Below the pieces are notes generated by a model, which saw nothing but the letters and a program-made list of their open reading frames with translations, was not told the origin of the DNA and made no database searches. The translations under genes and the position numbers were made by a program. DNA of 64,000 bases from Coleofasciculus sp. FACHB-T130 (GTDB lineage: Bacteria > Cyanobacteriota > Cyanobacteriia > Cyanobacteriales > FACHB-T130), in contig NZ_JACJOG010000049.1 of NCBI RefSeq assembly GCF_014695375.1, forward strand, positions 1 through 64,000. Reading direction: 5' to 3'. Shown here in pieces: positions 1 to 9,003 of the stretch. Every line of letters begins with the position of its first letter. Position 1 is the stretch's first letter.

Positions 1-165
1 GCAAGGGGGCATGGCGGCGGGAGTTGTCTCTTTCATTTATCACACCATAACGTGAAATGGTTGCCATGCCTGTATTATACCTTTTTAGAGTCTTGTTTTT
101 CGTTTAAGCACCGCTAATAATTAGAGGTAATTGATGGCATCTTATTGGCTGATTATGTTAGCACT

Positions 166-248
166 TTTATTATCGGTGTAATTCTTGGCTTTCCAGGAAA
201 TATTTGGATAATTTCATCTTTATTATCGGTGTAATTCTTGCCTTTCCA
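166..248. repeat. 30-bp direct repeat at the start of the first gene
   Basis: Positions 166-195 and 219-248 carry the same 30 bases with one G/C difference, offset by 53 bp. The second copy encodes the start of the first membrane segment of the gene at 204. The first copy lies upstream in another frame. It looks like a local duplication, and it makes the true start of that gene uncertain. Confidence 0.8.
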
Positions 249-494
249 CTAGCAATTTTGATTAGTGCTGGGTTGGGCTGGCTGATTCAATTGATTGGTA
301 TCCGATGCCCAACTTGTAGGAAGCGGAAGCTAAAGTGTTACTCGTTGATTATGCCTACTCGTCAACCTTCTCGCAGCTTTTACCGCTGCGAAAACTGCGG
401 GGCGCGATACAAATCTGTGAATAGTAGACCTTGGGAAGATGCATCAGGTCCAGAGTATGACAAATATTACGAGTCTGATAGTTTGTACAAGTAA
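204..494 (+). CDS. Small membrane protein with zinc-ribbon motif
   Basis: A 96-residue protein of unknown function. The first 30 residues form one hydrophobic, probably membrane-spanning segment. It is followed by CPTC (about residues 36-39) and CENC (about 62-65), two CxxC pairs spaced as in a zinc ribbon, and a charged, tyrosine-rich tail. The start is a TTG at 204. An upstream ATG at 134 runs into a stop, and a 30-bp duplication lies across this region, so the N terminus is uncertain. There is no clear operon partner; the phosphatase-like gene follows after about 100 bp on the same strand. The family is not recognised. Confidence 0.6.
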   Translation: MDNFIFIIGVILAFPLAILISAGLGWLIQLIGIRCPTCRKRKLKCYSLIMPTRQPSRSFYRCENCGARYKSVNSRPWEDASGPEYDKYYESDSLYK

Positions 495-592
495 GCGTAG
501 GTTGGCTTGAGGTAACGAAATATAAAATTAACAAGTTTTTGACTGAATAATCTATTAGTGCTGTTAAGAATGGCATCTATTGCCAACAAATA

Positions 593-1255
593 ATGAAGTA
601 TAGTTTAATATTTTTTCTGAGTGGTATTTACCTAATGGCATTTGGCTTGAGATTTGGTAATGCTAGATGGCTAATTCTATGGATTGGTGTTAGTTTTATT
701 GCAGTAGGAGCAGCATACGGATGGCTGGGAGCTAAAGTATTTGGAAAACGGTCAGATGGAACGATGGGATGGCTGAATATATGCTTATTAATGCCCTACT
801 TATTATTAACCTGGATAAGCTGGTATCTTCAAAGACTGATTGAGAAAGAGGAATGCTGTAACGAGATAGTACCTGGCATCTGGCTGGGTCGTAGAGTATT
901 TGCTAAGGAATTGCCCGATAATATCAGCTTAATAGTTGATTTAACAGCCGAATTCCCAGAACCCAAAAATGTTATTTCAGGAAGATATTATATCTGCGTT
1001 CCTACATTAGATGCGTCTGTGCCAGATTATCAAGTATTCCAAAAATTGGTTAATAAAATCTGTGCATGGCAGGGAAATATTTATATTCACTGTGCCCTTG
1101 GGCATGGACGTTCAGCAACAGTTGTTGCTGCTACACTTGTTGCCAAGGGGCTTGTGAATAATGCGAACCAAGCAGAAGCACTGATCAAGAATAAACGTCC
1201 GGGAATTGAGTTTAGTAAAGCTCAGTGGGACTTGCTGAAAAGGATAACTATTTAA
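593..1255 (+). CDS. Membrane-anchored dual-specificity phosphatase-like protein
   Basis: A 220-residue protein. Residues 1-80 contain three hydrophobic segments. The remainder is a cysteine-phosphatase fold: the P-loop HCALGHGRS has the nucleophile Cys167 and the phosphate-binding Arg173, and Asp140 in PTLDASVP is a candidate general acid. Family knowledge: CxxGxxR(S/T) defines the dual-specificity/tyrosine phosphatase superfamily, which hydrolyses phosphate esters on proteins, lipids or RNA caps. The catalytic half should face the cytoplasm if the N-terminal segments insert as expected. Substrate unknown. It stands alone, and its stop overlaps the stop of the convergent DUF423 gene by 8 bp. 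Confidence 0.8.
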   Translation: MKYSLIFFLSGIYLMAFGLRFGNARWLILWIGVSFIAVGAAYGWLGAKVFGKRSDGTMGWLNICLLMPYLLLTWISWYLQRLIEKEECCNEIVPGIWLGRRVFAKELPDNISLIVDLTAEFPEPKNVISGRYYICVPTLDASVPDYQVFQKLVNKICAWQGNIYIHCALGHGRSATVVAATLVAKGLVNNANQAEALIKNKRPGIEFSKAQWDLLKRITI

Positions 1256-1628
1256 AACTAAATGCGGCAACTGCTAAACAACCCCAGCCCACAATAAATG
1301 CTACTCCTCCTAGTGGAGTAATTGGTCCCAACCACTTTACACCCGTCAGACTCAAAGCATAAAGACTGCCTGAGAAAAGGATGACGCCAACGATGAAGGC
1401 ATATCCAGCTGCCACAAGGGTTGACTGTGCTGCCTCGGCGCGACTTAATAATAATGCCACCAGTAGCAAAGCTAATGCGTGATACATCTGATAACGGGCA
1501 CCCGTCTCAAAGATTTCTGCTGCCCGTTCGCTGAGTTTTTCTTTCAAAGCGTGGGAGGCAAAAGCACCAGCAGCGACGGACAATCCGCCTAAAATAGATG
1601 CGATGCATAAAAAAATCTGCGTCATCAT
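1248..1628 (-). CDS. DUF423 family small membrane protein
   Basis: A 126-residue protein with four predicted membrane segments and the DUF423/YgdD pattern: an N-terminal glycine-rich segment leading into GAFASHALKEKL, then FETGARYQMYHALALL. Family knowledge: widely conserved inner-membrane protein without an assigned reaction. The gene can start at either of two adjacent ATG codons. It converges on the phosphatase-like gene with an 8-bp overlap, and the gene at 1643 lies immediately upstream on the same strand (14-bp gap), so the two are probably co-transcribed. Confidence 0.85.
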   Translation of the reverse strand: MMTQIFLCIASILGGLSVAAGAFASHALKEKLSERAAEIFETGARYQMYHALALLLVALLLSRAEAAQSTLVAAGYAFIVGVILFSGSLYALSLTGVKWLGPITPLGGVAFIVGWGCLAVAAFSFK

Positions 1629-1642
1629 AATTTCAACTACTC

Positions 1643-2065
1643 TTATCTCAACAGGAAGTAATAAGAAATTCCTCCTTCCTCACTTACTTTAAAGTTAGCA
1701 TCGTATTCTTTAGCTCTATCATCTAAATACTGCTTTGCCTCCGCAGCTGTTAGCTTCGCCTCCATCGCAAACTGTAAAGTGGTGATATTTCCATCGCCTT
1801 CTTTCAGTAGCTGGTAAAAGGTAGACTGGAGGCGATCGCTTGTTTCTTTCGAGTGTTGTTTCCGCAATCCCCACACCAGCCAACCTCCAAGGGCTACCGC
1901 TGGGAGTCCTAAAACTAGACCCCCGATGGCAGCGTCTCCATCTTCCTGTTTATCCTCCGGGCTAGCATTCGGATTCGGTAGGGTATAAACAATGAGCGGA
2001 ATCATTAGCAAAATTCCGCCGAATGTCAGTAACAAGCCCGCAGACAGTTTTTTGATGAGCTTCAT
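1643..2065 (-). CDS. Hypothetical membrane protein with C-terminal helical domain
   Basis: A 140-residue protein of unknown function. Two hydrophobic segments lie at about residues 8-28 and 45-66. A soluble domain follows (about 75-140) that reads like a winged-helix or helical hairpin: TLQFAMEAKLTAAEAKQYLDD. The domain pattern resembles small cyanobacterial membrane proteins with a regulatory-looking C terminus, but no function is known to me. It sits 14 bp upstream of the DUF423 gene and about 40 bp downstream of chlM on the same strand, so the three may form one transcription unit. Confidence 0.7.
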   Translation of the reverse strand: MKLIKKLSAGLLLTFGGILLMIPLIVYTLPNPNASPEDKQEDGDAAIGGLVLGLPAVALGGWLVWGLRKQHSKETSDRLQSTFYQLLKEGDGNITTLQFAMEAKLTAAEAKQYLDDRAKEYDANFKVSEEGGISYYFLLR

Positions 2066-2106
2066 GGTGCCCAGCCGATGTTGTCAATACAGCCGCGATC
2101 TTAACC

Positions 2107-2793
2107 TTACTTTCGCGTGGCTTCCAGTATGCGAGAAAAGTAAAAGCGAGTCTTCGTCATTCCTTGCCGCTGAATGGAAAAACCATTACTTTCTAGAATT
2201 TTGACGATATCAGCTTCTCGGTGCAAATAAGCACGAGTGGCTTTGCTGGCACCGGGGAAGAAACTGCCAATTTTTTTGAGCAAACTGAGGGCTAAAGTTT
2301 TCGGCGCAAAGCTGAGAATTATCCGAGATTCTGCCATAGAAGTGAGATGGGAAATCATCTCGGCAGCTTTGTCTTGGGGATAGTGAATGAGGACATCTAA
2401 GCAAATAACGGTGTGATATTTGCCACTTAATGTTTCTAAATCCTGCACGGTGAAAGTAGGATTGCTCGCGTTGCCTAGAACTGCCTCGGCTCTTTCTTTG
2501 GCTTCTCCGACCATTTTTTCGGAGATGTCGCTGGCATAGACTTTGGCACCCGCTTCGGCGAGGGGAATGCTGAGGCTACCGACGCCACAACCCGCATCAC
2601 AGATGGATAAATTGGCTAGATTGTCATCGGCTTTCAGCCAGCTTAGTACAGTATCGACTGTCTGCTGATGTCCTTCGCGGATGTCTAGTTGGACTTTATT
2701 AACTTCACCATCGCCGTAAATGCGTCTCCAGCGATCGAAGCCTGTGGAGTTGAAATAGTCTTTGACAATTGTTTTATCGTCTGTTGCGTTCAT
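2107..2793 (-). CDS. chlM: Magnesium-protoporphyrin O-methyltransferase
   Basis: ChlM transfers a methyl group from S-adenosylmethionine to the C13 propionate of Mg-protoporphyrin IX, the step after Mg chelatase in chlorophyll synthesis. The 228-residue protein has the SAM motif I DAGCGVGSL, the following acidic YASDIS, and the C-terminal READIVKILESNGF and TRFYFSRILEA blocks typical of BchM/ChlM. The start was set at ATG 2793 (MNATDDKT). The open frame runs upstream to 2895, but those codons come from a CGCAGAG-type interspersed repeat and are not like the family. The length then matches the usual 225-235 residues. nagA lies upstream on the same strand. Confidence 0.93.
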   Translation of the reverse strand: MNATDDKTIVKDYFNSTGFDRWRRIYGDGEVNKVQLDIREGHQQTVDTVLSWLKADDNLANLSICDAGCGVGSLSIPLAEAGAKVYASDISEKMVGEAKERAEAVLGNASNPTFTVQDLETLSGKYHTVICLDVLIHYPQDKAAEMISHLTSMAESRIILSFAPKTLALSLLKKIGSFFPGASKATRAYLHREADIVKILESNGFSIQRQGMTKTRFYFSRILEATRK

Positions 2794-2844
2794 GAAATTG
2801 GTTTTGTCGAAGTGTTCCCAACGGTTAAACTTACCATTTATACG

Positions 2845-2890
2845 AACCGCAGAGGACGCGGAGAACGCAGAGGAAGAGAGGAAGAGGAGA
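2845..2890. repeat. CGCAGAG-type interspersed repeat
   Basis: The stretch contains ACCGCAGAGGACGCGGAG followed by AACGCAGAGGAAGAGAGG, a degenerate repeat of the unit CGCAGAGGA. Short repeats of this kind are common between cyanobacterial genes. It lies between the stop of nagA and the start of chlM and extends the chlM frame artificially. A related stretch lies at 17035-17095. Confidence 0.7.
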
Positions 2891-2903
2891 GGCATTGCTT
2901 ATT

Positions 2904-4181
2904 TTAGGGATTGGGTAATAAGCGCTGCCAGGTGAGTCCATTCGTTGATTCGTCTGGATGCCAGCGCAGCAGTTGATGAGCGGGCTGGCTGAGGTAGGGG
3001 CTAGTTTTGTTGTTTTTTTGGCGATCGCGTTTTGACGGTTCTTTGAGCAACCCAATGGCGCGACGGGGGGATTCTGTGGCAAGCGCGATCGCAGTCTCGA
3101 CTTCACAAATCCCCCAACGGACTAGATTCTGCACTCCGACTAACAGCGGTAATGTTGTTCCCGATAAGGTTCCATCTGGGAGTCGGGCGGTGCCGTTTTT
3201 CACTTCTATTTGCCGCGTATCCCAGGGATAGATGCCATCGGGGAGTCCCAAGGGTGCTAAGGCGTCGCTAACCAGGAAAATGCCTTGCTCGGATAGCTCC
3301 CCCTGCTGCCCCTGGTTTAAGGGGGTAGAACTGGCGCGTAGCAGCAGCTGAATCATTGTCTGAGAGACGTGCTGACCATCGGCAATTAAACCACACTGTA
3401 CTGCTGGATGAACCAGGGCGGCTCCTAATAAGCCGGGTTCGCGGTGATGTAATCCGGGCATGGCATTGAAGGCATGAGTCACCATTGACGCCCCCAGTTT
3501 AAAAGCTTGCTGCGCTTCGGCTTCAGTGGCTTGGGAGTGTCCCAGACTGACGGTGATCCCAAGACTTCGCAAATACGCGATCGCTTCCCCAGTTGGATCT
3601 AATTCTGGTGCCAAAGTAATCACTTTCACTATCCCCGCATAGTTCCCCAAAACCCGTTTCACGTTGTCAATCGTTAGCGGCAATAGGTACTCGGCAGGGT
3701 GTGCGCCTCGTTTCTGGGGATTGAGAAATGGCCCTTCCAAATGCACCCCCAAAATCTCGGCAGTGGTTCGATCTTGGTGCTGGGAAGCGGCAAAATTAGA
3801 GAAAATGGAGAGCGATCGCTGAATGTTCTCAACCGATGTTGTAACGATGGTTGGTAAAAATCCATCAACGCCCTGATTCCACAGAAATTTACAAATTTCC
3901 GGTAGCTTATCGCAATTTTCCAGATTCAATTCTGGAAATGCCAACCCCAACGCCCCATTAATCTGCAAATCGACACCACCCAGCGACACCCAATCTCCCT
4001 CCACATCCAGCACTTGCAAATCCTCAGGTGGAACCATTTTGAATACAGTGTCCATTGACAGAATTTGCTCAATCCTGCCCTGATGAATCCAAATCTGCTG
4101 TAAGCTTTCGTAGCCTCGGAATCGAGCATTGCGAATCACGATTGGGGCAGTCATGGATAGCGTTGTTGCGTCTGTCATCAC
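2904..4181 (-). CDS. nagA: N-acetylglucosamine-6-phosphate deacetylase
   Basis: NagA removes the acetyl group from GlcNAc-6-phosphate in amino-sugar recycling. The amidohydrolase motifs are clear: GVHLEGPFLNP, a metal-binding histidine in SLGHSQAT, THAFNAMPGLHHREPG, the catalytic aspartate in LVSDALAPLG, and the C-terminal DGTLSGTTLPL. The protein is 425 residues, about 40 longer than typical NagA; the excess is a charged, repeat-like C terminus (about 375-425). GTG 4181 and ATG 4178 are adjacent, and ATG 4154 is also possible. It diverges from purE across 72 bp, and chlM follows on the same strand. Confidence 0.92.
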   Translation of the reverse strand: MMTDATTLSMTAPIVIRNARFRGYESLQQIWIHQGRIEQILSMDTVFKMVPPEDLQVLDVEGDWVSLGGVDLQINGALGLAFPELNLENCDKLPEICKFLWNQGVDGFLPTIVTTSVENIQRSLSIFSNFAASQHQDRTTAEILGVHLEGPFLNPQKRGAHPAEYLLPLTIDNVKRVLGNYAGIVKVITLAPELDPTGEAIAYLRSLGITVSLGHSQATEAEAQQAFKLGASMVTHAFNAMPGLHHREPGLLGAALVHPAVQCGLIADGQHVSQTMIQLLLRASSTPLNQGQQGELSEQGIFLVSDALAPLGLPDGIYPWDTRQIEVKNGTARLPDGTLSGTTLPLLVGVQNLVRWGICEVETAIALATESPRRAIGLLKEPSKRDRQKNNKTSPYLSQPAHQLLRWHPDESTNGLTWQRLLPNP

Positions 4182-4253
4182 TTTTGCGACAAGATACCTA
4201 AATTCGAGCAGACACCAGTTTATCTAACAACCAACTGAATAACTCCCGAAAAA

Positions 4254-4775
4254 ATGACTCAACCGTTAATTGGCATCATCATGGGTAGCGATTCCGATTT
4301 GCCCACTATGCAAGGCGCGATCGCAATATGTGAAGAATTTGGCGTCGGCTGCGAAGTCGCCATCGTCTCTGCCCACCGTACCCCGGAACGGATGGTGGAA
4401 TACGCCCAACAAGCCCACCAGCGCGGCATCAAAGTGATTATCGCGGGTGCCGGTGGCGCTGCCCATCTCCCCGGTATGGTAGCGTCTCTGACACCTTTGC
4501 CAGTAATTGGGGTGCCAGTCGCCAGCCGTCACCTACAGGGCGTTGATTCCCTCTATTCCATCGTGCAAATGCCAGCGGGAATTCCCGTCGCGACTGTCGC
4601 GATTGGTAATGCGAAAAATGCCGGTTTGTTGGCTGTGCAAATCTTGGCATCCCACCAGCCAGAATTACTCGAACGAGTGCAGCAATATCGCCGCAGTTTA
4701 AGCGATTCCGTGATGGAGAAGCAGCAGCTTCTGGATGAAATCGGCTATAGGCAGTATTTGGAGAAGATGCCCTAA
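4254..4775 (+). CDS. purE: N5-carboxyaminoimidazole ribonucleotide mutase
   Basis: Class I PurE, converting N5-CAIR to CAIR in de novo purine synthesis. All signatures are present: [15 protein letters not shown] with the catalytic histidine, [29 protein letters not shown]. The 173-residue length is normal. It is a stand-alone gene with purK not nearby, and it diverges from nagA. No terminator hairpin is obvious after the stop. Confidence 0.97.
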   Translation: MTQPLIGIIMGSDSDLPTMQGAIAICEEFGVGCEVAIVSAHRTPERMVEYAQQAHQRGIKVIIAGAGGAAHLPGMVASLTPLPVIGVPVASRHLQGVDSLYSIVQMPAGIPVATVAIGNAKNAGLLAVQILASHQPELLERVQQYRRSLSDSVMEKQQLLDEIGYRQYLEKMP

Positions 4776-5561
4776 TTTTAAGGGCGAGTCAGTTATTTTT
4801 TTAGGCTTGGCAGAGAGGAGAAACGATTGAAATCTCAAGAATAATTTTTTGATGCCAATCGCTTTGTTTACCGATAGCGAGGTGCGTCAAGAAAACTGCT
4901 GATTTCATTTTTAGCGGAACTGGAGGGGCGACAGGGGCGGTTTCTTTGAGATTTAGACCCAATCTATTCGTTGAATGTTTCGCGATCAAAGTCAAATTTA
5001 ATCTTGTCCTAAAAAAAATTGATAACCTTGTTTTTGCTATTTTAGTAACAGTTTTTATCTGTTCATCAAATATAAAATAAAAAAACTTGCATTTAATTTA
5101 TAGGAAAGTTTCTATAAAAGCATTTATTTAATAAAGTAATTGCTTAATTTAAGTTTCTATAATATGGGATTTTCGGAGAAATTTAAGCTTCTGAAGTCTT
5201 AATGGATTCGCTTAATAAATTTAGGCTTTTCTTTGGGGCATCCCCCCATAGATGGATATAAACTAATTTAGCTCCAAGTTCGCTCAAACTCCCGCGATTT
5301 ATACTTCCAGGAGAGTTCTGCGGGTTGAGATGCCAGAGCCAGAATCTAAAAATGTAACTTTCGATACAGAATATCCCGCCTCGGAAAATACAAAATCTTA
5401 AAATTTCCCGGACAAATTAGACATCCCGTCTAGATGTTGATAAAGGAAAAAATCCCTAACGAGTTGCCTGTAAGGTTTTGTCATATACTCACTTCAAATG
5501 ACTGGATTTACTGATTTTTGACTAAACCGATGGATGTGTTGGACTGATTGAGGAAAGTGCA
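4776..5561. other. Long AT-rich spacer upstream of the first amt gene
   Basis: The 786 bp contain no convincing gene. The part from about 4990 to 5230 is very AT-rich. The useful signal is the NtcA box at 5354-5367 and the ribosome binding site AGGAAAG at 5551-5557 ahead of the amt start. Confidence 0.7.
5354..5367 (+). promoter_or_regulatory. NtcA binding site upstream of amt (first copy)
   Basis: The sequence GTAACTTTCGATAC is a perfect GTA-N8-TAC box. It is followed 21 bp later by TACAAAAT, a near match to the TAN3T -10 element, which is the class II NtcA-activated promoter layout. The leader to the amt start is then about 165-195 bp. This implies activation under nitrogen limitation through NtcA and 2-oxoglutarate. 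Confidence 0.75.
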
Positions 5562-7175
5562 GTGATGATGCCTAAATTAACGCTCAAAAAGAAGAAATCG
5601 AAAGCCAAAAAGAAGCGATTGTCTTCTAATTGGCAAGTCCAATCTCCCCGGACTGCCACGATGTTTAAGCAGTTGCAAATTGCCATTAAGCGGCTGACTC
5701 CAAGTTGGCAAGCTTGCATTCCTATCGCCATTTTGATTGTGATGGTGTGGGGTTATGCAGCAGTCGCCCAGGATGCTCCGGCAGCTGAGGGGCCGACAAC
5801 AGCCGAGTTGAAGGTAGCGCTAGACACCCTATGGGTAGCGATCGCTGCTTTCCTGGTGTTCTTCATGAACGCTGGCTTTTGTATGTTAGAAACTGGCTTC
5901 TGCCGCCAGAAAAACGCGGTCAACGTTCTTGCCAAAAACTTGATTGTGTTTGCTCTAGCGACCGTCGCGTTTTGGGCGATTGGTTTTGGCTTGATGTTCG
6001 GGGACGGCAATCCTTTCATTGGTTTGAGCGGGTGGTTTTTGAGCGGAGCCGATAACAGCCCTGCCACCAACGATGCCTATCAAGGTGTTTTTGGCTCTCT
6101 GAAATGGGCTGGCGTTCCCTTAGCTGCTAAGTTTTTGTTTCAGCTAGTATTTGCCGGAACAGCCGCCACGATTGTTTCTGGAGCGGTTGCAGAAAGAATT
6201 AAGTTTGTTGACTTCTTAATCTTCAGCCTCTTACTCGTCGGGATTGCCTACCCGCTCACCGGACACTGGATCTGGGGCGGTGGCTGGCTGCAAACCAGAG
6301 GCTTCTGGGATTTCGCGGGTTGCACGGTCGTTCACTCAGTGGGTGGCTGGGCAGCTTTGATGGGAGCCGCATTCTTAGGGCCACGGCTTGGTAAATATCA
6401 AGACGGGCAAAGCGTTGCTTTCCCTGGTCATAACCTGAGCATTGCCACCTTGGGCACTTTGATTCTCTGGTTGGGCTGGTTTGGTTTCAACCCTGGCTCC
6501 ACAATGGCTGCCGATCCAAACGCCATTACTCACATTGCCCTGACAACCAACATGGGGGGTGCTGCGGGTGGAATTGCCGCTACCATTACAGCTTGGTTGT
6601 ACCTGGGTAAGCCGGATCTGTCGATGATTATCAACGGCATTTTGGCTGGCTTAGTTTCGGTGACAGCTTCCTGTGCTTTTATCAGCATTGGCAGTTCTTT
6701 GATCATCGGTTTGGTTGGCGGAGTATTAGTTGTTTTCGCTGTCACTCTCTTTGACAAAATCAAAATTGATGACCCGGTGGGCGCGACCTCAGTTCACCTG
6801 GTTTGTGGTATCTGGGGGACTCTGGCAGTGGGTTTATTTGCTGCTGGTCCTGGTGTCTATTCCTGGTACGGTGAGGGTCTTGGCCCAACCAAGGGGTTAT
6901 TGCTCGGTGGTGGTCTCGGACAGTTGATCACTCAACTGATTGGTATTGTCACAGTGGGAGGCATAACCGTTCTACTCAGTACAATCTTCTGGCTGGCGTT
7001 GAAAGCGACCCTCGGTATCCGAGTCACTCCAGAAGAGGAGTTTGAAGGTTTGGATATCGGAGAACATGGCATGGAAGCTTACAGTGGATTCCTTAAGGAA
7101 GGAAGCTCTGCTGGGTTTTCTGATACTGGTAAGCATGGTGGAATGCCGACTCCGCCCGGTGAATATGTCAAGTAA
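5562..7175 (+). CDS. amt: Ammonium transporter (Amt family), first copy
   Basis: Takes up ammonium across the membrane. The 537-residue protein has the Amt fold with about 11 membrane segments, the early [11 protein letters not shown] block, the pore histidines in the twin motifs [12 protein letters not shown] and [13 protein letters not shown], and the C-terminal [11 protein letters not shown] regulatory tail that contacts PII-type GlnK. The N terminus is odd: about 33 extra residues with a lysine cluster ([12 protein letters not shown]) before a cleavable-looking segment ending in AVAQ. Starts GTG 5562, ATG 5565 and ATG 5568 are in frame behind AGGAAAG; ATG 5661 lacks such a site. A perfect NtcA box lies upstream and a strong terminator downstream. 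Confidence 0.95.
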   Translation: MMMPKLTLKKKKSKAKKKRLSSNWQVQSPRTATMFKQLQIAIKRLTPSWQACIPIAILIVMVWGYAAVAQDAPAAEGPTTAELKVALDTLWVAIAAFLVFFMNAGFCMLETGFCRQKNAVNVLAKNLIVFALATVAFWAIGFGLMFGDGNPFIGLSGWFLSGADNSPATNDAYQGVFGSLKWAGVPLAAKFLFQLVFAGTAATIVSGAVAERIKFVDFLIFSLLLVGIAYPLTGHWIWGGGWLQTRGFWDFAGCTVVHSVGGWAALMGAAFLGPRLGKYQDGQSVAFPGHNLSIATLGTLILWLGWFGFNPGSTMAADPNAITHIALTTNMGGAAGGIAATITAWLYLGKPDLSMIINGILAGLVSVTASCAFISIGSSLIIGLVGGVLVVFAVTLFDKIKIDDPVGATSVHLVCGIWGTLAVGLFAAGPGVYSWYGEGLGPTKGLLLGGGLGQLITQLIGIVTVGGITVLLSTIFWLALKATLGIRVTPEEEFEGLDIGEHGMEAYSGFLKEGSSAGFSDTGKHGGMPTPPGEYVK

Positions 7176-7235
7176 CGACAGATAAACCAAAAGAAAGCAT
7201 TTTGTTCTTTTGAGTTTTCTCCTTTCCCCATAGAG

Positions 7236-7290
7236 TCCGCCCTATTCCCAACTCTATAGAGTTGCGAGTAGGGCGGATTTCATTTTTGTC
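7236..7290 (+). terminator. Intrinsic terminator after the first amt
   Basis: TCCGCCCTA (from 7236) pairs with TAGGGCGGA (ending 7277). An inner palindrome, CAACTCTATAGAGTTG, lies inside, and the T-rich run TTTCATTTTTGTC follows. This is a long stem with a U tract, so it should separate the two amt transcripts. Confidence 0.85.
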
Positions 7291-7333
7291 GTCTATCTGT
7301 GGGTGAAATATTTATAGGCAACTCCGCTAATTT

Positions 7334-7347
7334 GTATACTTTGATAC
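7334..7347 (+). promoter_or_regulatory. NtcA binding site upstream of amt (second copy)
   Basis: The sequence GTATACTTTGATAC is a perfect GTA-N8-TAC box, followed 23 bp later by TGCAAT as a weak -10 candidate. It resembles the box before the first amt (both continue as TACAGAAT), so the two transporters probably answer to NtcA independently. Confidence 0.75.
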
Positions 7348-7423
7348 AGAATTGACCTGATTGAAATTGGTGCAATCAGATTCATTTGCTTAACAAAGCG
7401 ATCGCGTTGATGGAACCAAATCA

Positions 7424-8911
7424 GTGATCAAGAAAGTTCTCATTACTTGGATACTGGCGCTGTGTCTTCTGGGTGGCCCAATGGTAGGAAATGCGCTTGC
7501 CCAAGACGCATCGCCTTCGGTGAGTCCTTCCCCGGAATTGTCCGCTCCCGCAACGGTTCCTGGGGAACCAGCCGATGCTTCGCGTCAGGAAGCGTCGCCA
7601 GCGGTTGCTGAGGCTCCGAAAATCGACACAGGCGATACCGCATTTATGCTAATTTCATCAGCCCTAGTGCTGCTGATGACGCCTGGGTTAGCTTTTTTCT
7701 ATGGCGGATTAGTGCGATCGCGCAACGTCCTCAACACCATTATGATGAGCTTCATCCTCATGGGAGTTGTCGGCGTTACCTGGACTCTGTGGGGCTATAG
7801 CCTCGCCTTTGCACCCACTTCCTTGACCCCTGGAGCCGATCCTCCTTTCAGTGCCAATCCCTTCATTGGCAGCCTGAACTGGCTATTTTTGAATAACGTC
7901 GCCTTCGACCAACCCGATCCGGTCGGTTACGCTGGCACGATTCCCCATCAAGTGTTCATGGTTTACCAGATGATGTTTGCCATCATCACTCCAGCCCTAA
8001 TTTCTGGGGCTATCGTGGAGCGGATGAGTTTCAAGGCATACTTCTGGTTCATCCTGCTTTGGTCTACCTTTATCTACTCTCCTTTAGCTCACTGGGTTTG
8101 GGGCAAAGGCTGGATCGGTACATTTGGAGCCTTAGATTTTGCTGGAGGAACCGTCGTACACATCAGCTCTGGCGTCTCTGCTGTCGTCGCCGCTTGGGTG
8201 ATTGGGCCGCGAAAAAGCTTCATGGTGACACCACACGCACCCCATAACGTGCCTTACGTGCTACTCGGAATCGGTATGCTCTGGTTTGGCTGGTTTGGCT
8301 TTAATGCCGGGAGTGCTTTAACAGCAGGTTCCCTAGCAGCGGTAGCTTTCGTCGCCACAATGGTCGCTGCGGCAGCCGGCGGTCTCACTTGGGTCATCCT
8401 GGAATGGCTACTCAGAGGCAAACCGACAGCAATTGGCATTGCCAGCGGTTTCCTCGGCGGACTGGTTGGCGTGACCCCGGCAGCCGGATACGTGAATCCG
8501 CTCGGAGCCATCTTCATCGGTTCCGTTACCTCTGTTTGCTGTTTCTTTGCCGTCAGTCTCCGAGCCAAGTTGCAGTTTGACGATTCTTTGGATACCTTTC
8601 CTATCCACGGCGTTGGCGGGACGATAGGGGCGCTTCTGACGGGTCTGGTTGCGACGACAACCGTTAACTCAGCAGGAGACAACGGTTTATTTTTCGGCAA
8701 TCCCGTCCAATTATGGGAACAGATTGTCGGTGTCTTAGCAACTTATGTGTTTGCCGGGGTGGGCACTTTTGCTATCCTCAAACTTTTAAGTTTGGCGATG
8801 GATTTGCGAGTCAAACCTAACGCTGAAGACCAAGGTTTAGACATCAACGAGCATGGTGAAGAAGGTTATGGAGAGGATTTTGCCACTGGACTGAGCTTCA
8901 AAGGCGAATAA
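7424..8911 (+). CDS. amt: Ammonium transporter (Amt family), second copy
   Basis: A 495-residue Amt paralog, clearly diverged from the first copy. Residues 1-27 are a signal peptide ending NALAQ, followed by a proline/serine/alanine-rich linker (about 28-65). The transporter core then starts: TPGLAFFYGGLVRSRNVLN, the pore histidines in FAGGTVVHISSG and FPIHGVGGTIGA, and a C-terminal LDINEHGEEGYG tail. The start is GTG 7424. An upstream ATG at 7410 runs into a stop after a few codons, and the in-frame TAA at 7391 limits any extension. It has its own NtcA box. Two adjacent but dissimilar amt genes are common in cyanobacteria and usually differ in affinity or expression. Confidence 0.95.
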   Translation: MIKKVLITWILALCLLGGPMVGNALAQDASPSVSPSPELSAPATVPGEPADASRQEASPAVAEAPKIDTGDTAFMLISSALVLLMTPGLAFFYGGLVRSRNVLNTIMMSFILMGVVGVTWTLWGYSLAFAPTSLTPGADPPFSANPFIGSLNWLFLNNVAFDQPDPVGYAGTIPHQVFMVYQMMFAIITPALISGAIVERMSFKAYFWFILLWSTFIYSPLAHWVWGKGWIGTFGALDFAGGTVVHISSGVSAVVAAWVIGPRKSFMVTPHAPHNVPYVLLGIGMLWFGWFGFNAGSALTAGSLAAVAFVATMVAAAAGGLTWVILEWLLRGKPTAIGIASGFLGGLVGVTPAAGYVNPLGAIFIGSVTSVCCFFAVSLRAKLQFDDSLDTFPIHGVGGTIGALLTGLVATTTVNSAGDNGLFFGNPVQLWEQIVGVLATYVFAGVGTFAILKLLSLAMDLRVKPNAEDQGLDINEHGEEGYGEDFATGLSFKGE

Positions 8912-9003
8912 TTGGCAATTTCCATTGGCAGCTAGGCGATCGCTCGATTTGTGGATGCTAGCAATTTAAGATTAAATTCAACCTGTGCTGAATCTGATTT
9001 AGT

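Noticed and set aside
4801-4995. Minus-strand open frame downstream of purE
   Set aside because: No ribosome site and no recognisable features; part of an AT-rich spacer.
5380-5561. Glutamine-type riboswitch before the first amt
   Set aside because: The leader lacks the conserved core of glnA RNAs that I would expect.
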